Source: an uncultured Eubacteriales bacterium (GTDB taxonomy: Bacteria > Bacillota > Clostridia > Oscillospirales > Butyricicoccaceae). From it: a DNA stretch of 11,224 nucleotides. Location of the stretch: contig CAKUPI010000039.1 in the NCBI GenBank assembly GCA_934675045.1, positions 1 to 11,224 on the forward strand, in the 5' to 3' direction. Within the stretch, counting starts at the first letter, position 1, and each line of letters starts with the position of its first letter. Below, in pieces: positions 1 through 7,250 of this stretch. The translations under genes were made by a program, and so were the position numbers. The notes beneath the pieces are model-generated. The model did not search any database and was not told the DNA's origin. It worked only from the letters and a program-made list of their open reading frames with translations.

Positions 1-386
1 CCGGGTGGAAGCTGCGCCAGCGGGCCTACAAGCTGCTGCGCACGCTGGGCACGGCCCGGCTGACCGCCCCCCTTTTCGCCGAACGCTACGAGGTCACCCG
101 CGACCGGCGCTCGTCGGCCGACTACCGCGCCGCCTCGCCCGTCATGCGCAAAACGCTGTCCAACGTCGTGCAGGCCGACCTCACCCCCCTCATGCCCGCC
201 ATCCGCGCCGAGGTGCTGCTGCTCTGGGGCGAAAAGGACACGGCGACCCCCCTTTCCGACGGCCGGCGGATGGAAAGCCTGATCCCCGGCTCGGGGCTGG
301 CCGTCGTCCGCGGCGCCGGCCACTTCCCCTTTGTCGACAACTGGCCGCAGTTCAAGGCCATCGTCGAATCCTTCTTCGATCTCTGA
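1..386 (+). CDS. alpha/beta hydrolase, 3' part only
   Basis: The reading frame is open from base 3 to a TGA at 384-386 and gives the last 127 residues of a protein whose start lies left of the window. Near the end, LLLWGEKDTATPL (Asp at visible residue 79) followed by GAGHFPFVDNW (His at 107) is the usual spacing of the catalytic acid and catalytic histidine of alpha/beta-hydrolase-fold enzymes. The nucleophile elbow (GxSxG) would be in the missing part. The helical stretch before this (visible residues 1-60, with SADYRAASPVMRK) fits the cap or lid region. The substrate cannot be told; small ester, lactone or peptide-ester hydrolysis are all possible. No signal peptide can be judged. The Mur ligase gene starts 89 bases downstream in the same direction, so co-transcription is plausible, and no convincing terminator separates them. 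Fold assignment is secure; function is not. Confidence 0.85.
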   Translation, partial: GWKLRQRAYKLLRTLGTARLTAPLFAERYEVTRDRRSSADYRAASPVMRKTLSNVVQADLTPLMPAIRAEVLLLWGEKDTATPLSDGRRMESLIPGSGLAVVRGAGHFPFVDNWPQFKAIVESFFDL

Positions 387-437
387 TCTCCCCCCGCCTC
401 GGGGAAAAAGACCGCAATTTTGCGTCCGCTTGGTATT

Positions 438-467
438 TTGACTTTCAAAAATTACTTTCAGTATAGG
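438..467 (+). promoter_or_regulatory. possible weak promoter before the Mur ligase gene
   Basis: TTGACT at 438-443 and TATAGG at 462-467 are separated by 18 bases in a locally AT-rich stretch between two GC-rich genes. If used, transcription would start only a few bases before or at the ATG at 476, giving an almost leaderless mRNA, and the -10 would overlap the Shine-Dalgarno. That is awkward, so read-through from the hydrolase gene is an equally good explanation. Just upstream, CGCAA-TT-TTGCG (413-424) is a small inverted repeat of operator size. Confidence 0.3.
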
Positions 468-475
468 GGAATGCT

Positions 476-2062
476 ATGCTTTCCGCACCTTTTCTCTGGG
501 TTTCGACTGCCGCCGGCCTGTTCGGGCTGCTGTGGCTCAGCTTTCACATGGCGCTGCGCTGGACCCATGTTTTGCAGCAGTGCTCCTACCAAAACCCCTC
601 TTACCGCCGCTGGCTCCGGGAAAACCGGGCGCAGCTGACGCCGGCGCGGCGCTGGGCCGTTCTGCCCGCCGCCGTGCTCGCCCTTGTGCTTCCGGCGGCA
701 ATCGCCGGGTGGTGCGCCTTTGCGCTGGCCCTTTTTCAGATTTGGCTCAACCCCGCGCGCCACGGGAAAAGCGCCAAAAAGCCGCTGGTCTTTACCGCCC
801 GCGTAAAGCGCCTGCTCGGCTGCGAGGGGGTGCTGGCCTTTCTTGCATGCGCCCTCACCCTTCCCTTCGGGCCGGCTCCCTGCCTGTGCGCGCTGGCAGT
901 TTTCGCCTGCCTGACCCCCTTTCTCGCGCCGCTCTGCAACGCCCTCAACGGGCCGCTTGAACGGCGCATCGCGCAGCGGTACATCGACGAGGCGCGGCGC
1001 ATTGTGCGCGGCATTCCCGGCCTGACGGTCATCGGAATCACGGGCAGCTTTGGCAAAACGAGCACCAAGCACTACCTGTACGCCCTGCTTTCGGCCCACC
1101 GGCACGTTTACATGACCCCCGGCAACTTCAACACCACGCTGGGCGTCACCCGCGCCATCCGCGAGGGGCTTTTGCCCACCCACCAGATTTTTCTGTGCGA
1201 GATGGGGGCGCGGCACGTGCACGACATCGCCGAGATCTGCGAGCTGGTACGGCCCGACATGGGCGTCATCACGGCCATCGGCGAACAGCACCTCGAGACC
1301 TTCGGCTCGCTGGAGAACATCGCCCGCACCAAGCTGGAGCTTTACCAGGCCGTGCGGCAAAAGGGCGGCGAGACCCTGCTGAACTGGGACTGCGCCGCCA
1401 TTTCGCAGCGGACGTACGAGGGCGGCATCGTCCGCTGCGGGTCGCTGCCCGGCTGCGATTACCGCCTGACCGATGTGCAGAGCGGCGCGCGCGGCTCGGC
1501 CTTTACCGTCACCGCGCCGGACGGCGAAAGCGCCCGGTTCGAGACGCGGCTTTTGGGCCGCGCCAACCTTCAGGACATCGCGCTGGCCATCGCCGCCGCG
1601 CACCGGCTGGGCATTGCCCTTGACGCGCTGCGCGTCCCGGTGGCGCAGCTGCAAAGCGTCGCGCACCGGCTGGAGCTTAAAAGCACCGGCGCCTACACGC
1701 TCATCGACGACGCCTACAACTCCAACCCGCAGGGCGCGGCCGTGGCGCTCGAAACCCTCTCCGCCTTCCCCGCGGGCGGCCGCATCGTCATCACGCCGGG
1801 GCTGGTCGAGTTGGGCGAGCGCGAAAAGCAGCTGAACTTCGAGCTGGGGCAGAAGGCCGCCGCCTGCTGCGACTTTGCCGTGCTCATCGGGCAGCGGCAG
1901 GCGCCGCCCATCCGCGACGGGCTTTTGCAGTCGGGCTTCCCCGCGGAAAAAATTACGGTGTTCGACGACGTGCGCGACGGTCTGGCCTACGCCGCCTCGC
2001 TGCCCGGCGGGCGGGACCGCACCGTTTTGCTGCTCAACGACCTGCCCGACAACTACAAATAA
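476..2062 (+). CDS. murF: membrane-anchored MurF-type Mur ligase (UDP-MurNAc-tripeptide--D-Ala-D-Ala ligase family)
   Basis: This 528-residue ATP-dependent ligase is expected to join D-Ala-D-Ala to the muramyl tripeptide in peptidoglycan synthesis. The ATP-binding middle domain starts near residue 180 with the P-loop GITGSFGKTS (187-196), followed by TPGNFNTTLG (214-223), CEMGAR (241-246), EQHLETFGS (270-278) and NIARTKLEL (281-289), whose Lys286 is at the position of the carbamylated lysine of Mur ligases. The C-terminal domain has DAYNSNP (412-418), the MurF hallmark, and GLVELGERE (442-450). The first ~180 residues are unusual: hydrophobic segments near 6-25, 61-91, 112-131 and 134-154 suggest about four membrane helices, and the usual uridine-binding domain 1 is not recognisable. 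The start is set by AGGGGA (465-470) five bases before the ATG; the ATG at 471 is in another frame. The D-Ala-D-Ala ligase gene follows 52 bases later, which supports the assignment. A lipid-linked acceptor is possible but inferred. Confidence 0.88.
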   Translation: MLSAPFLWVSTAAGLFGLLWLSFHMALRWTHVLQQCSYQNPSYRRWLRENRAQLTPARRWAVLPAAVLALVLPAAIAGWCAFALALFQIWLNPARHGKSAKKPLVFTARVKRLLGCEGVLAFLACALTLPFGPAPCLCALAVFACLTPFLAPLCNALNGPLERRIAQRYIDEARRIVRGIPGLTVIGITGSFGKTSTKHYLYALLSAHRHVYMTPGNFNTTLGVTRAIREGLLPTHQIFLCEMGARHVHDIAEICELVRPDMGVITAIGEQHLETFGSLENIARTKLELYQAVRQKGGETLLNWDCAAISQRTYEGGIVRCGSLPGCDYRLTDVQSGARGSAFTVTAPDGESARFETRLLGRANLQDIALAIAAAHRLGIALDALRVPVAQLQSVAHRLELKSTGAYTLIDDAYNSNPQGAAVALETLSAFPAGGRIVITPGLVELGEREKQLNFELGQKAAACCDFAVLIGQRQAPPIRDGLLQSGFPAEKITVFDDVRDGLAYAASLPGGRDRTVLLLNDLPDNYK

Positions 2063-2063
2063 C

Positions 2064-2083
2064 GGGCCGCCCCCGGGCGGCTC
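2064..2083 (+). other. intergenic RNA hairpin between murF and ddl
   Basis: Directly after the murF stop, GGGCCGCC (2064-2071), loop CCCG (2072-2075) and GGCGGCTC (2076-2083) form a GC-rich stem of eight pairs including one G-U. No T-run follows, so it is not an intrinsic terminator. It may stabilise or separate the two parts of a shared mRNA. The ddl Shine-Dalgarno (AAGGGGGA, about 2102-2109) lies clear of it. Confidence 0.5.
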
Positions 2084-2114
2084 TTCCAAACCCATCAGAA
2101 AAAGGGGGATTTTT

Positions 2115-3320
2115 ATGAAAATCCGCGCCGGTGTTTTTTTCGGCGGAAAGACGGTCGAGCACGAGGTCTCGGTCATTTCCGCCATGCAGGCCATCGCCGC
2201 CCTCGACCGCGAAAAATACGAGGTCATTCCCGTTTACATCACCAAGGACAACGCCTTTTACACCGGCGGGAACCTCGGGCGCATGGAGGTCTGGCGCGAC
2301 ATCCCCGCCGCCCTCCAAACGGCGCAGCAGGTCGTCCCCGCCCGCGTAAACGGCCGCGCCGTTTTGCTGCGCTGGCCGTCGCCGCGCTTCGGCGCGCGCG
2401 AGGTGTGCACCCTGGACGTCGCCATCCCCGTCGTACACGGCACCGGCGTCGAGGACGGGGCGCTGCAAGGCTTTTTCGAGTATCTCGGCGTGCCCTACAC
2501 CGGCTGCGACGTCGCCGCCAGCGCGGCCGGCATGGACAAGTGGATCATGAAGTGCCTCTTCCGCGCCGCCGGGCTGCCGGTGGCCGACGGCGTCCGCCTG
2601 ACGGCGGGGCAGTTTTACGCCCATCCGCAGGCGCAGCTGCAAGCCGTCGAGCAGGCCCTCGGCTGGCCGGTCATCGTCAAGCCGGTCAACCTCGGCTCGA
2701 GCGTCGGCATCGGCAAGGCGCACGACGCCGCCGAGCTGGAAGGCAAAATAGCCAACGCTTTGACCTACGCGCCCGTCGTGCTGTGCGAAAAGGCCGTCGG
2801 GCATCTGCGCGAAATCAACTGCGCCGTGCTGGGCGACCGCGACGGCGTGCGCGTCAGCGTCTGCGAGGAGCCCTTAAACGCCACCGATTTTCTCACCTAT
2901 GCCGACAAATACCAGTCGGGCGGCGGCAAGCAGGGGAGCAAGGGCGGCGGCGCCAAGACAGGCGGTATGGAATCGCTTTCGCGCCGGGTGCCCGCCGCGC
3001 TTTCCGATGAGCTGGCCGCACAGGCGCGGGAGCTTGCCCAAAAGGCCTTTCTCGCCATCGACGCCAGCGGCATGTCGCGCATCGACCTGCTGCTCGACGA
3101 CGCCGAAAAAAAGCTGTACGTCAACGAAATCAACACCATCCCCGGCAGCCTGGCCTTTTACCTGTGGGAAGCGTCGGGGCTTTCGTTCTCCGCCCTGCTC
3201 GACGAAATGGTGGCCCTCGCCCTCAAGCGCAGCCGCGAGCAAACGGCGCTGACCCGCAGCTTTTCGACCAACCTCCTGTCCTCCGCCCAGCTGGGCGGCA
3301 AATCGGGCGCCAAGCGCTGA
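2115..3320 (+). CDS. ddl: D-alanine--D-alanine ligase
   Basis: This ATP-grasp enzyme joins two D-alanines in the cytoplasm for the end of the peptidoglycan stem peptide. It has 401 residues, long against roughly 305-370 for most Ddl proteins. Key sites are visible: GGKTVEHEVSVISA (10-23, Glu15 matching E. coli DdlB Glu15), HGTGVEDG (108-115), IVKPVNLGSSVGIG (187-200, ATP lysine Lys189), DKY (264-266, Tyr266 aligning with DdlB Tyr216), SRIDLLLD (321-328, Arg322 and Asp324) and NEINTIPG (337-344, metal ligands Glu338 and Asn340). Tyr at 266, rather than the His of VanA-type enzymes, argues for D-Ala-D-Ala and against D-Ala-D-Lac. The extra length comes from a Gly/Lys-rich insert right after the omega-loop (267-285) and a basic tail after about 370. 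HGTGVEDG has Val where most Ddls have Gly. The ATG at 2115 has AAGGGGGA upstream and begins exactly at the family's N-terminal strand. Confidence 0.93.
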   Translation: MKIRAGVFFGGKTVEHEVSVISAMQAIAALDREKYEVIPVYITKDNAFYTGGNLGRMEVWRDIPAALQTAQQVVPARVNGRAVLLRWPSPRFGAREVCTLDVAIPVVHGTGVEDGALQGFFEYLGVPYTGCDVAASAAGMDKWIMKCLFRAAGLPVADGVRLTAGQFYAHPQAQLQAVEQALGWPVIVKPVNLGSSVGIGKAHDAAELEGKIANALTYAPVVLCEKAVGHLREINCAVLGDRDGVRVSVCEEPLNATDFLTYADKYQSGGGKQGSKGGGAKTGGMESLSRRVPAALSDELAAQARELAQKAFLAIDASGMSRIDLLLDDAEKKLYVNEINTIPGSLAFYLWEASGLSFSALLDEMVALALKRSREQTALTRSFSTNLLSSAQLGGKSGAKR

Positions 3321-3336
3321 ACATCTCCAAAACAGC

Positions 3337-3367
3337 AAAAAACCTTCCCGACGGGGAAGGTTTTTTT
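3337..3367. terminator. bidirectional intrinsic terminator between ddl and nagB
   Basis: AACCTTCCC (3341-3349), loop GACG (3350-3353) and GGGAAGGTT (3354-3362) form a strong stem. It is followed by T-run 3361-3367 on the plus strand and preceded by A-run 3337-3342, which is a T-run on the minus strand. It sits between the converging ends of ddl (3320) and nagB (3407) and can serve both. Confidence 0.9.
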
Positions 3368-3406
3368 GATCGAAAAGGGCTGCGCGCCGGACTTTTCCGG
3401 CGGCGC

Positions 3407-4210
<804 letters not shown>

Positions 4211-4253
4211 TCAAAGGCCCTGTTTTTGCCCCGACGGCCGGTCATTTTGACGG

Positions 4254-4282
4254 TTGTATTTTGCCGCGGGATGCATTATAAT
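4254..4282 (+). promoter_or_regulatory. promoter of the activase/HgdB-like operon
   Basis: TTGTAT (4254-4259) and a perfect TATAAT (4277-4282) are 17 bases apart. Transcription should begin near 4289, giving a leader of about 40 bases. It is divergent from the nagB promoter, with 55 bases between the two -35 elements. Confidence 0.8.
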
Positions 4283-4292
4283 AAGGTCACAT

Positions 4293-4311
4293 TACTTAGA
4301 CATTCTAATTA
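4293..4311. promoter_or_regulatory. AT-rich inverted repeat in the activase leader (candidate operator)
   Basis: TTAGA (4296-4300), CAT, TCTAA (4304-4308) is a perfect inverted repeat just downstream of the predicted start of transcription. After one mismatch, two more pairs extend it (4293-4294 with 4310-4311). Size, symmetry and position fit a repressor-binding site. The regulator is unknown. Confidence 0.45.
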
Positions 4312-4330
4312 TTCAGGAGGCCTCCTGCAT
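4311..4330. promoter_or_regulatory. palindrome enclosing the activase Shine-Dalgarno
   Basis: CAGGAGGCCTCCTG (4314-4327) is a perfect 14-base palindrome. After one mismatch, two further pairs reach the first two bases of the ATG at 4329. The AGGAGG half (4315-4320) is the Shine-Dalgarno, eight bases before the start. In RNA, CAGGA/TCCTG could pair around a GGCC loop and hide the ribosome site. It may be chance, but the sequence itself is unambiguous. Confidence 0.6.
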
Positions 4331-7250
4331 GCGCGTCGGTCTGGATATTGGTTCAACCACCATCAAGTGCGTCGTTCTGTCCGATACAGACGAGCTTTTA
4401 TACACAACCTACGAACGGCATTATTCCCACATCGCGCCCAAAGCGGCCGCCCTTTTGCGCAAGGTGGCCGGGCTGTACCCCCGCGAGGGCGCCGTGTACC
4501 TGTCGGTTTCCGGCTCGGCCGGCATGGGGCTGGCCGAAAAATGCGGCATTCCCTTTGTGCAGGAGGTTTACGCCACCCGCCTGACGGCCGACCGGCTGGG
4601 CACCCGCGCCGACGTCATCATCGAGCTGGGCGGCGAGGACGCCAAGATCCTCTTTCTGACCGGCGGCATGGAGGTCCGCATGAACGGCTCCTGCGCCGGC
4701 GGCACCGGCGCCTTTATCGATCAGATGGGCACCCTGCTCGGCATGACGCCGTCGGAAATGGACGAGGCGGCCGCGGGCAGCACCCGCCGCTACGACATCG
4801 CCTCGCGCTGCGGTGTTTTTGCCAAAAGCGACATTCAGCCCCTGCTCAATCAGGGCGCGCAGAAAAGCGACATCGCCGTCAGCATTCTGCACGCCGTTGT
4901 CAGCCAGACCATCGCCGGGCTGGCGCAGGGCCGCCCCATCGGCGGCAACGTGCTCTATCTGGGCGGGCCGCTGACCTTTTTGCCCCACCTGCGGCAGGCC
5001 TTTGACGAGCAGCTGGGCCTGCACGGCCGCTGCCCCGAAAACTCCCTGTACTTTGTCGCGCTGGGCGCCGCCTTTTACGCGCCCGAAGCGCTCGACCTGC
5101 GCGCCGCCGCCGATCGCCTGCTCGCCTATTCGGCCACGGCCGACTACCGCGGCAGCGAGCCGCTTTTCCAAACCGAGGAAGAATACCGTGTCTTTTGCGA
5201 GCGCCACGCCCGCGCCGCCGTCCCCAAGGGCGATTTGAAGCAGGCCCGCGACGTGTGGGTCGGCATCGACGCCGGCTCGACCACCGTCAAGGCGGCCGCC
5301 GTCGACGCGCAGGGCCGGCTGCTGTTTTCGCGCTATCTGCCCTCGGGCGGCAACCCCATCCCCCTCATCCGCGGCTTTTTGCAGGAGCTGTACGCCGAAA
5401 ACCCCCGCCTGTGCGTTCGCGCCTGCACCACGACGGGCTACGGCGAGGACATTGCCCGCGCCGCCTTCCGCGCCGATCTCGGCGTTGTCGAAACGGTGGC
5501 CCACTTCACGGCGGCGCGGCGGTTTCTGCCCTCGGTCGACTTTGTCATCGACATCGGCGGGCAGGACATGAAGTGCTTCAAGGCCGAGGACGGCGCCATT
5601 TCCGACATTTTTCTCAACGAGGCCTGCTCGTCGGGCTGCGGCTCCTTTTTGCAGACCTTCGCCGGCGCGCTCGGCTATTCGGTCAAGGACTTCGCCCGTC
5701 TCGGCCTGTTCGCCGACCGCCCGGTCGATCTCGGCTCGCGCTGCACCGTCTTTATGAACTCGTCGGTCAAACAGGCGCAAAAGGACGGCGCTTCGATAGA
5801 AAACATTTCGGCCGGCCTTTCGATCAGCGTCGTCAAAAACGCCCTGTACAAGGTGATCCGCGCCTCCAGCCCCGAGGAGCTGGGCCGTCACATCGTGGTG
5901 CAGGGGGGCACCTTTTACAACCACGCCGTGCTGCGCGCCTTTGAAAAGGAAATGGGCTGCGAGGTGGTCTGCCCCGACATCGCCGGCCTGATGGGCGCCT
6001 ACGGCGCCGCCCTGTACGGGCTGGAGCGCCGCCCCGCGGGCCAGAGCACCCTTTTGAGCGCCCCGGAGCTCGAGGCCTTTACCCATACCGTGACGGGCAC
6101 CAACTGCGGCCTGTGCCCCAACCGCTGCCGCCTGACCGTCAACCGCTTTGACGGCGGACGCCGCTTCCTGAGCGGCAACCGCTGCGAGCGCCCGCTCACC
6201 CACCGCGACCCCGACAGCGGGCTCAACCTGTACGAGACCAAGCGCCGCCTCATCCGCGAGACGCCCGCCCTTCCCGCGCCGCGCGGCCGGGTCGGCATTC
6301 CCATGGGGCTTAACATGCTCGAGCTTTACCCCTTCTGGCGCGCCTTTTTCGCCGCGCTCGGCTGGCAGACGGTGCCCTCGCCGGTTTCCGACCGCGCCCT
6401 TTACCTGTCCGGACAGGGCACCATTCCCTCTGACACGGTGTGCTACCCCGCCAAGCTGATGCACGGGCACATCGAGGCCCTCAAAAAGCAGGCTGTCGAC
6501 TGCATTTTTTACCCCTGCATGAGCTACAACCTCGACGAGCACACGGGCGACAACCACTACAACTGCCCGGTGGTCGCCTATTACCCCGAGGTCATCGCCG
6601 CCTCGTACGAGGGATCGGTGCCGTTCATTTACGATTACATCGGCCTGCACCGCGAAAAGGACTTCCCCCGGCACATCGCCTCCATCCTGCGGCCGGTCAT
6701 GGGCGCCATTTCGGTAAAGGACGCCCGGCGCGCCATGGAGCAGGGCTTTGCCGCGCGCGATCGGTACCTGCGCGCCGTGCGCGACGACGGCCGGCGCATC
6801 ATCGGGCAGGCCCGGCGCGAGGGACGGCACATCATCGTGCTGTCGGGCCGCCCCTATCACATCGACCCCGAAATCAGCCACGGCATCGATCAGCTCATCT
6901 GCTCGCTCGGGGCGGCCGTCATTTCCGAGGACGCCGTCAGCCACCTCGAGCCGCCGCAGCCGGTGTCGGTGCTCAACCAGTGGACCTACCACGCGCGGCT
7001 GTACGCGGCCGCCCGCCACGTCTGCCGGCACGACGACATGGACCTTGTACAGCTGGTCTCCTTCGGCTGCGGCGTCGACGCCATCACGACCGACGAGGTG
7101 CGCCGTATTCTGAAGTCGGGCAAAAAGCTGTATACGCAAATCAAAATCGACGAAATCACCAACCTTGGCACCGTGAAAATCCGTGTGCGCAGCCTGCTGG
7201 CCGCGCTGGAGGAAAGAAGGGAAAAGCATGGAGCAGTTCCCGCGCTTTAA
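4329..7250 (+). CDS. double-headed 2-hydroxyacyl-CoA dehydratase-type activase with DUF2229-like region
   Basis: This 973-residue protein belongs to the BadF/BadG/BcrA/BcrD activase family, ATPases that drive single electrons to very low potential through a [4Fe-4S] cluster. Domain 1 (1-255) has DIGSTT (6-11), GGED (101-104), NGSCAGGTG (119-127) and SRCGVFAKS (159-167). Domain 2 (309-565) repeats the pattern with DAGSTT (314-319), IGGQDMK (409-415), NEACSSGCGSF (430-440) and SRCTVFMNS (470-478). Cys122/161 and Cys433/472 thus match the cluster ligands of characterised activases. A linker carries CGLCPNRC (593-600) and a further Cys619; the rest (about 650-973) is HgdB-related, with VCYPAKL (704-710) and YPCMSYN (728-734). 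The start at 4329 is set by AGGAGG and by MRVGLDIGSTT opening the fold. The gene overlaps the next by 23 bases. Substrate and pathway are unknown. Confidence 0.92.
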   Translation: MRVGLDIGSTTIKCVVLSDTDELLYTTYERHYSHIAPKAAALLRKVAGLYPREGAVYLSVSGSAGMGLAEKCGIPFVQEVYATRLTADRLGTRADVIIELGGEDAKILFLTGGMEVRMNGSCAGGTGAFIDQMGTLLGMTPSEMDEAAAGSTRRYDIASRCGVFAKSDIQPLLNQGAQKSDIAVSILHAVVSQTIAGLAQGRPIGGNVLYLGGPLTFLPHLRQAFDEQLGLHGRCPENSLYFVALGAAFYAPEALDLRAAADRLLAYSATADYRGSEPLFQTEEEYRVFCERHARAAVPKGDLKQARDVWVGIDAGSTTVKAAAVDAQGRLLFSRYLPSGGNPIPLIRGFLQELYAENPRLCVRACTTTGYGEDIARAAFRADLGVVETVAHFTAARRFLPSVDFVIDIGGQDMKCFKAEDGAISDIFLNEACSSGCGSFLQTFAGALGYSVKDFARLGLFADRPVDLGSRCTVFMNSSVKQAQKDGASIENISAGLSISVVKNALYKVIRASSPEELGRHIVVQGGTFYNHAVLRAFEKEMGCEVVCPDIAGLMGAYGAALYGLERRPAGQSTLLSAPELEAFTHTVTGTNCGLCPNRCRLTVNRFDGGRRFLSGNRCERPLTHRDPDSGLNLYETKRRLIRETPALPAPRGRVGIPMGLNMLELYPFWRAFFAALGWQTVPSPVSDRALYLSGQGTIPSDTVCYPAKLMHGHIEALKKQAVDCIFYPCMSYNLDEHTGDNHYNCPVVAYYPEVIAASYEGSVPFIYDYIGLHREKDFPRHIASILRPVMGAISVKDARRAMEQGFAARDRYLRAVRDDGRRIIGQARREGRHIIVLSGRPYHIDPEISHGIDQLICSLGAAVISEDAVSHLEPPQPVSVLNQWTYHARLYAAARHVCRHDDMDLVQLVSFGCGVDAITTDEVRRILKSGKKLYTQIKIDEITNLGTVKIRVRSLLAALEERREKHGAVPAL

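Noticed and set aside
389..409. Hairpin CCCCG-CCT-CGGGG after the hydrolase gene as a terminator
   Set aside because: It is followed by A, not T, on the plus strand, and in the minus direction the T-run comes before the stem rather than after it.
1875..2114. Upstream extension of the ddl frame to 1875
   Set aside because: It overlaps the conserved C-terminus of the Mur ligase in another frame, and its translation is low-complexity. The Ddl fold starts at 2115 with a good ribosome site.
3337..3367. CRISPR or other repeat array in the gaps between genes
   Set aside because: All intergenic inverted or direct repeats here are short and explained as terminators, leader structures or a single tandem duplication. 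No regularly spaced repeat set exists.
4226..4328. Earlier in-frame starts for the activase (ATG at 4254) and a plus-strand frame from 4226
   Set aside because: The ATG at 4254 lies inside the -35 element and has no Shine-Dalgarno. The family's first strand (MRVGLDIGSTT) starts at 4329, right after AGGAGG.
7208..7230. Programmed frameshift joining the activase to the HgdB-like protein
   Set aside because: The partner is in the +1 frame, while the A-rich stretch here would favour -1 slippage and is not a proper heptamer. A Shine-Dalgarno-like site and ATG explain re-initiation more simply.
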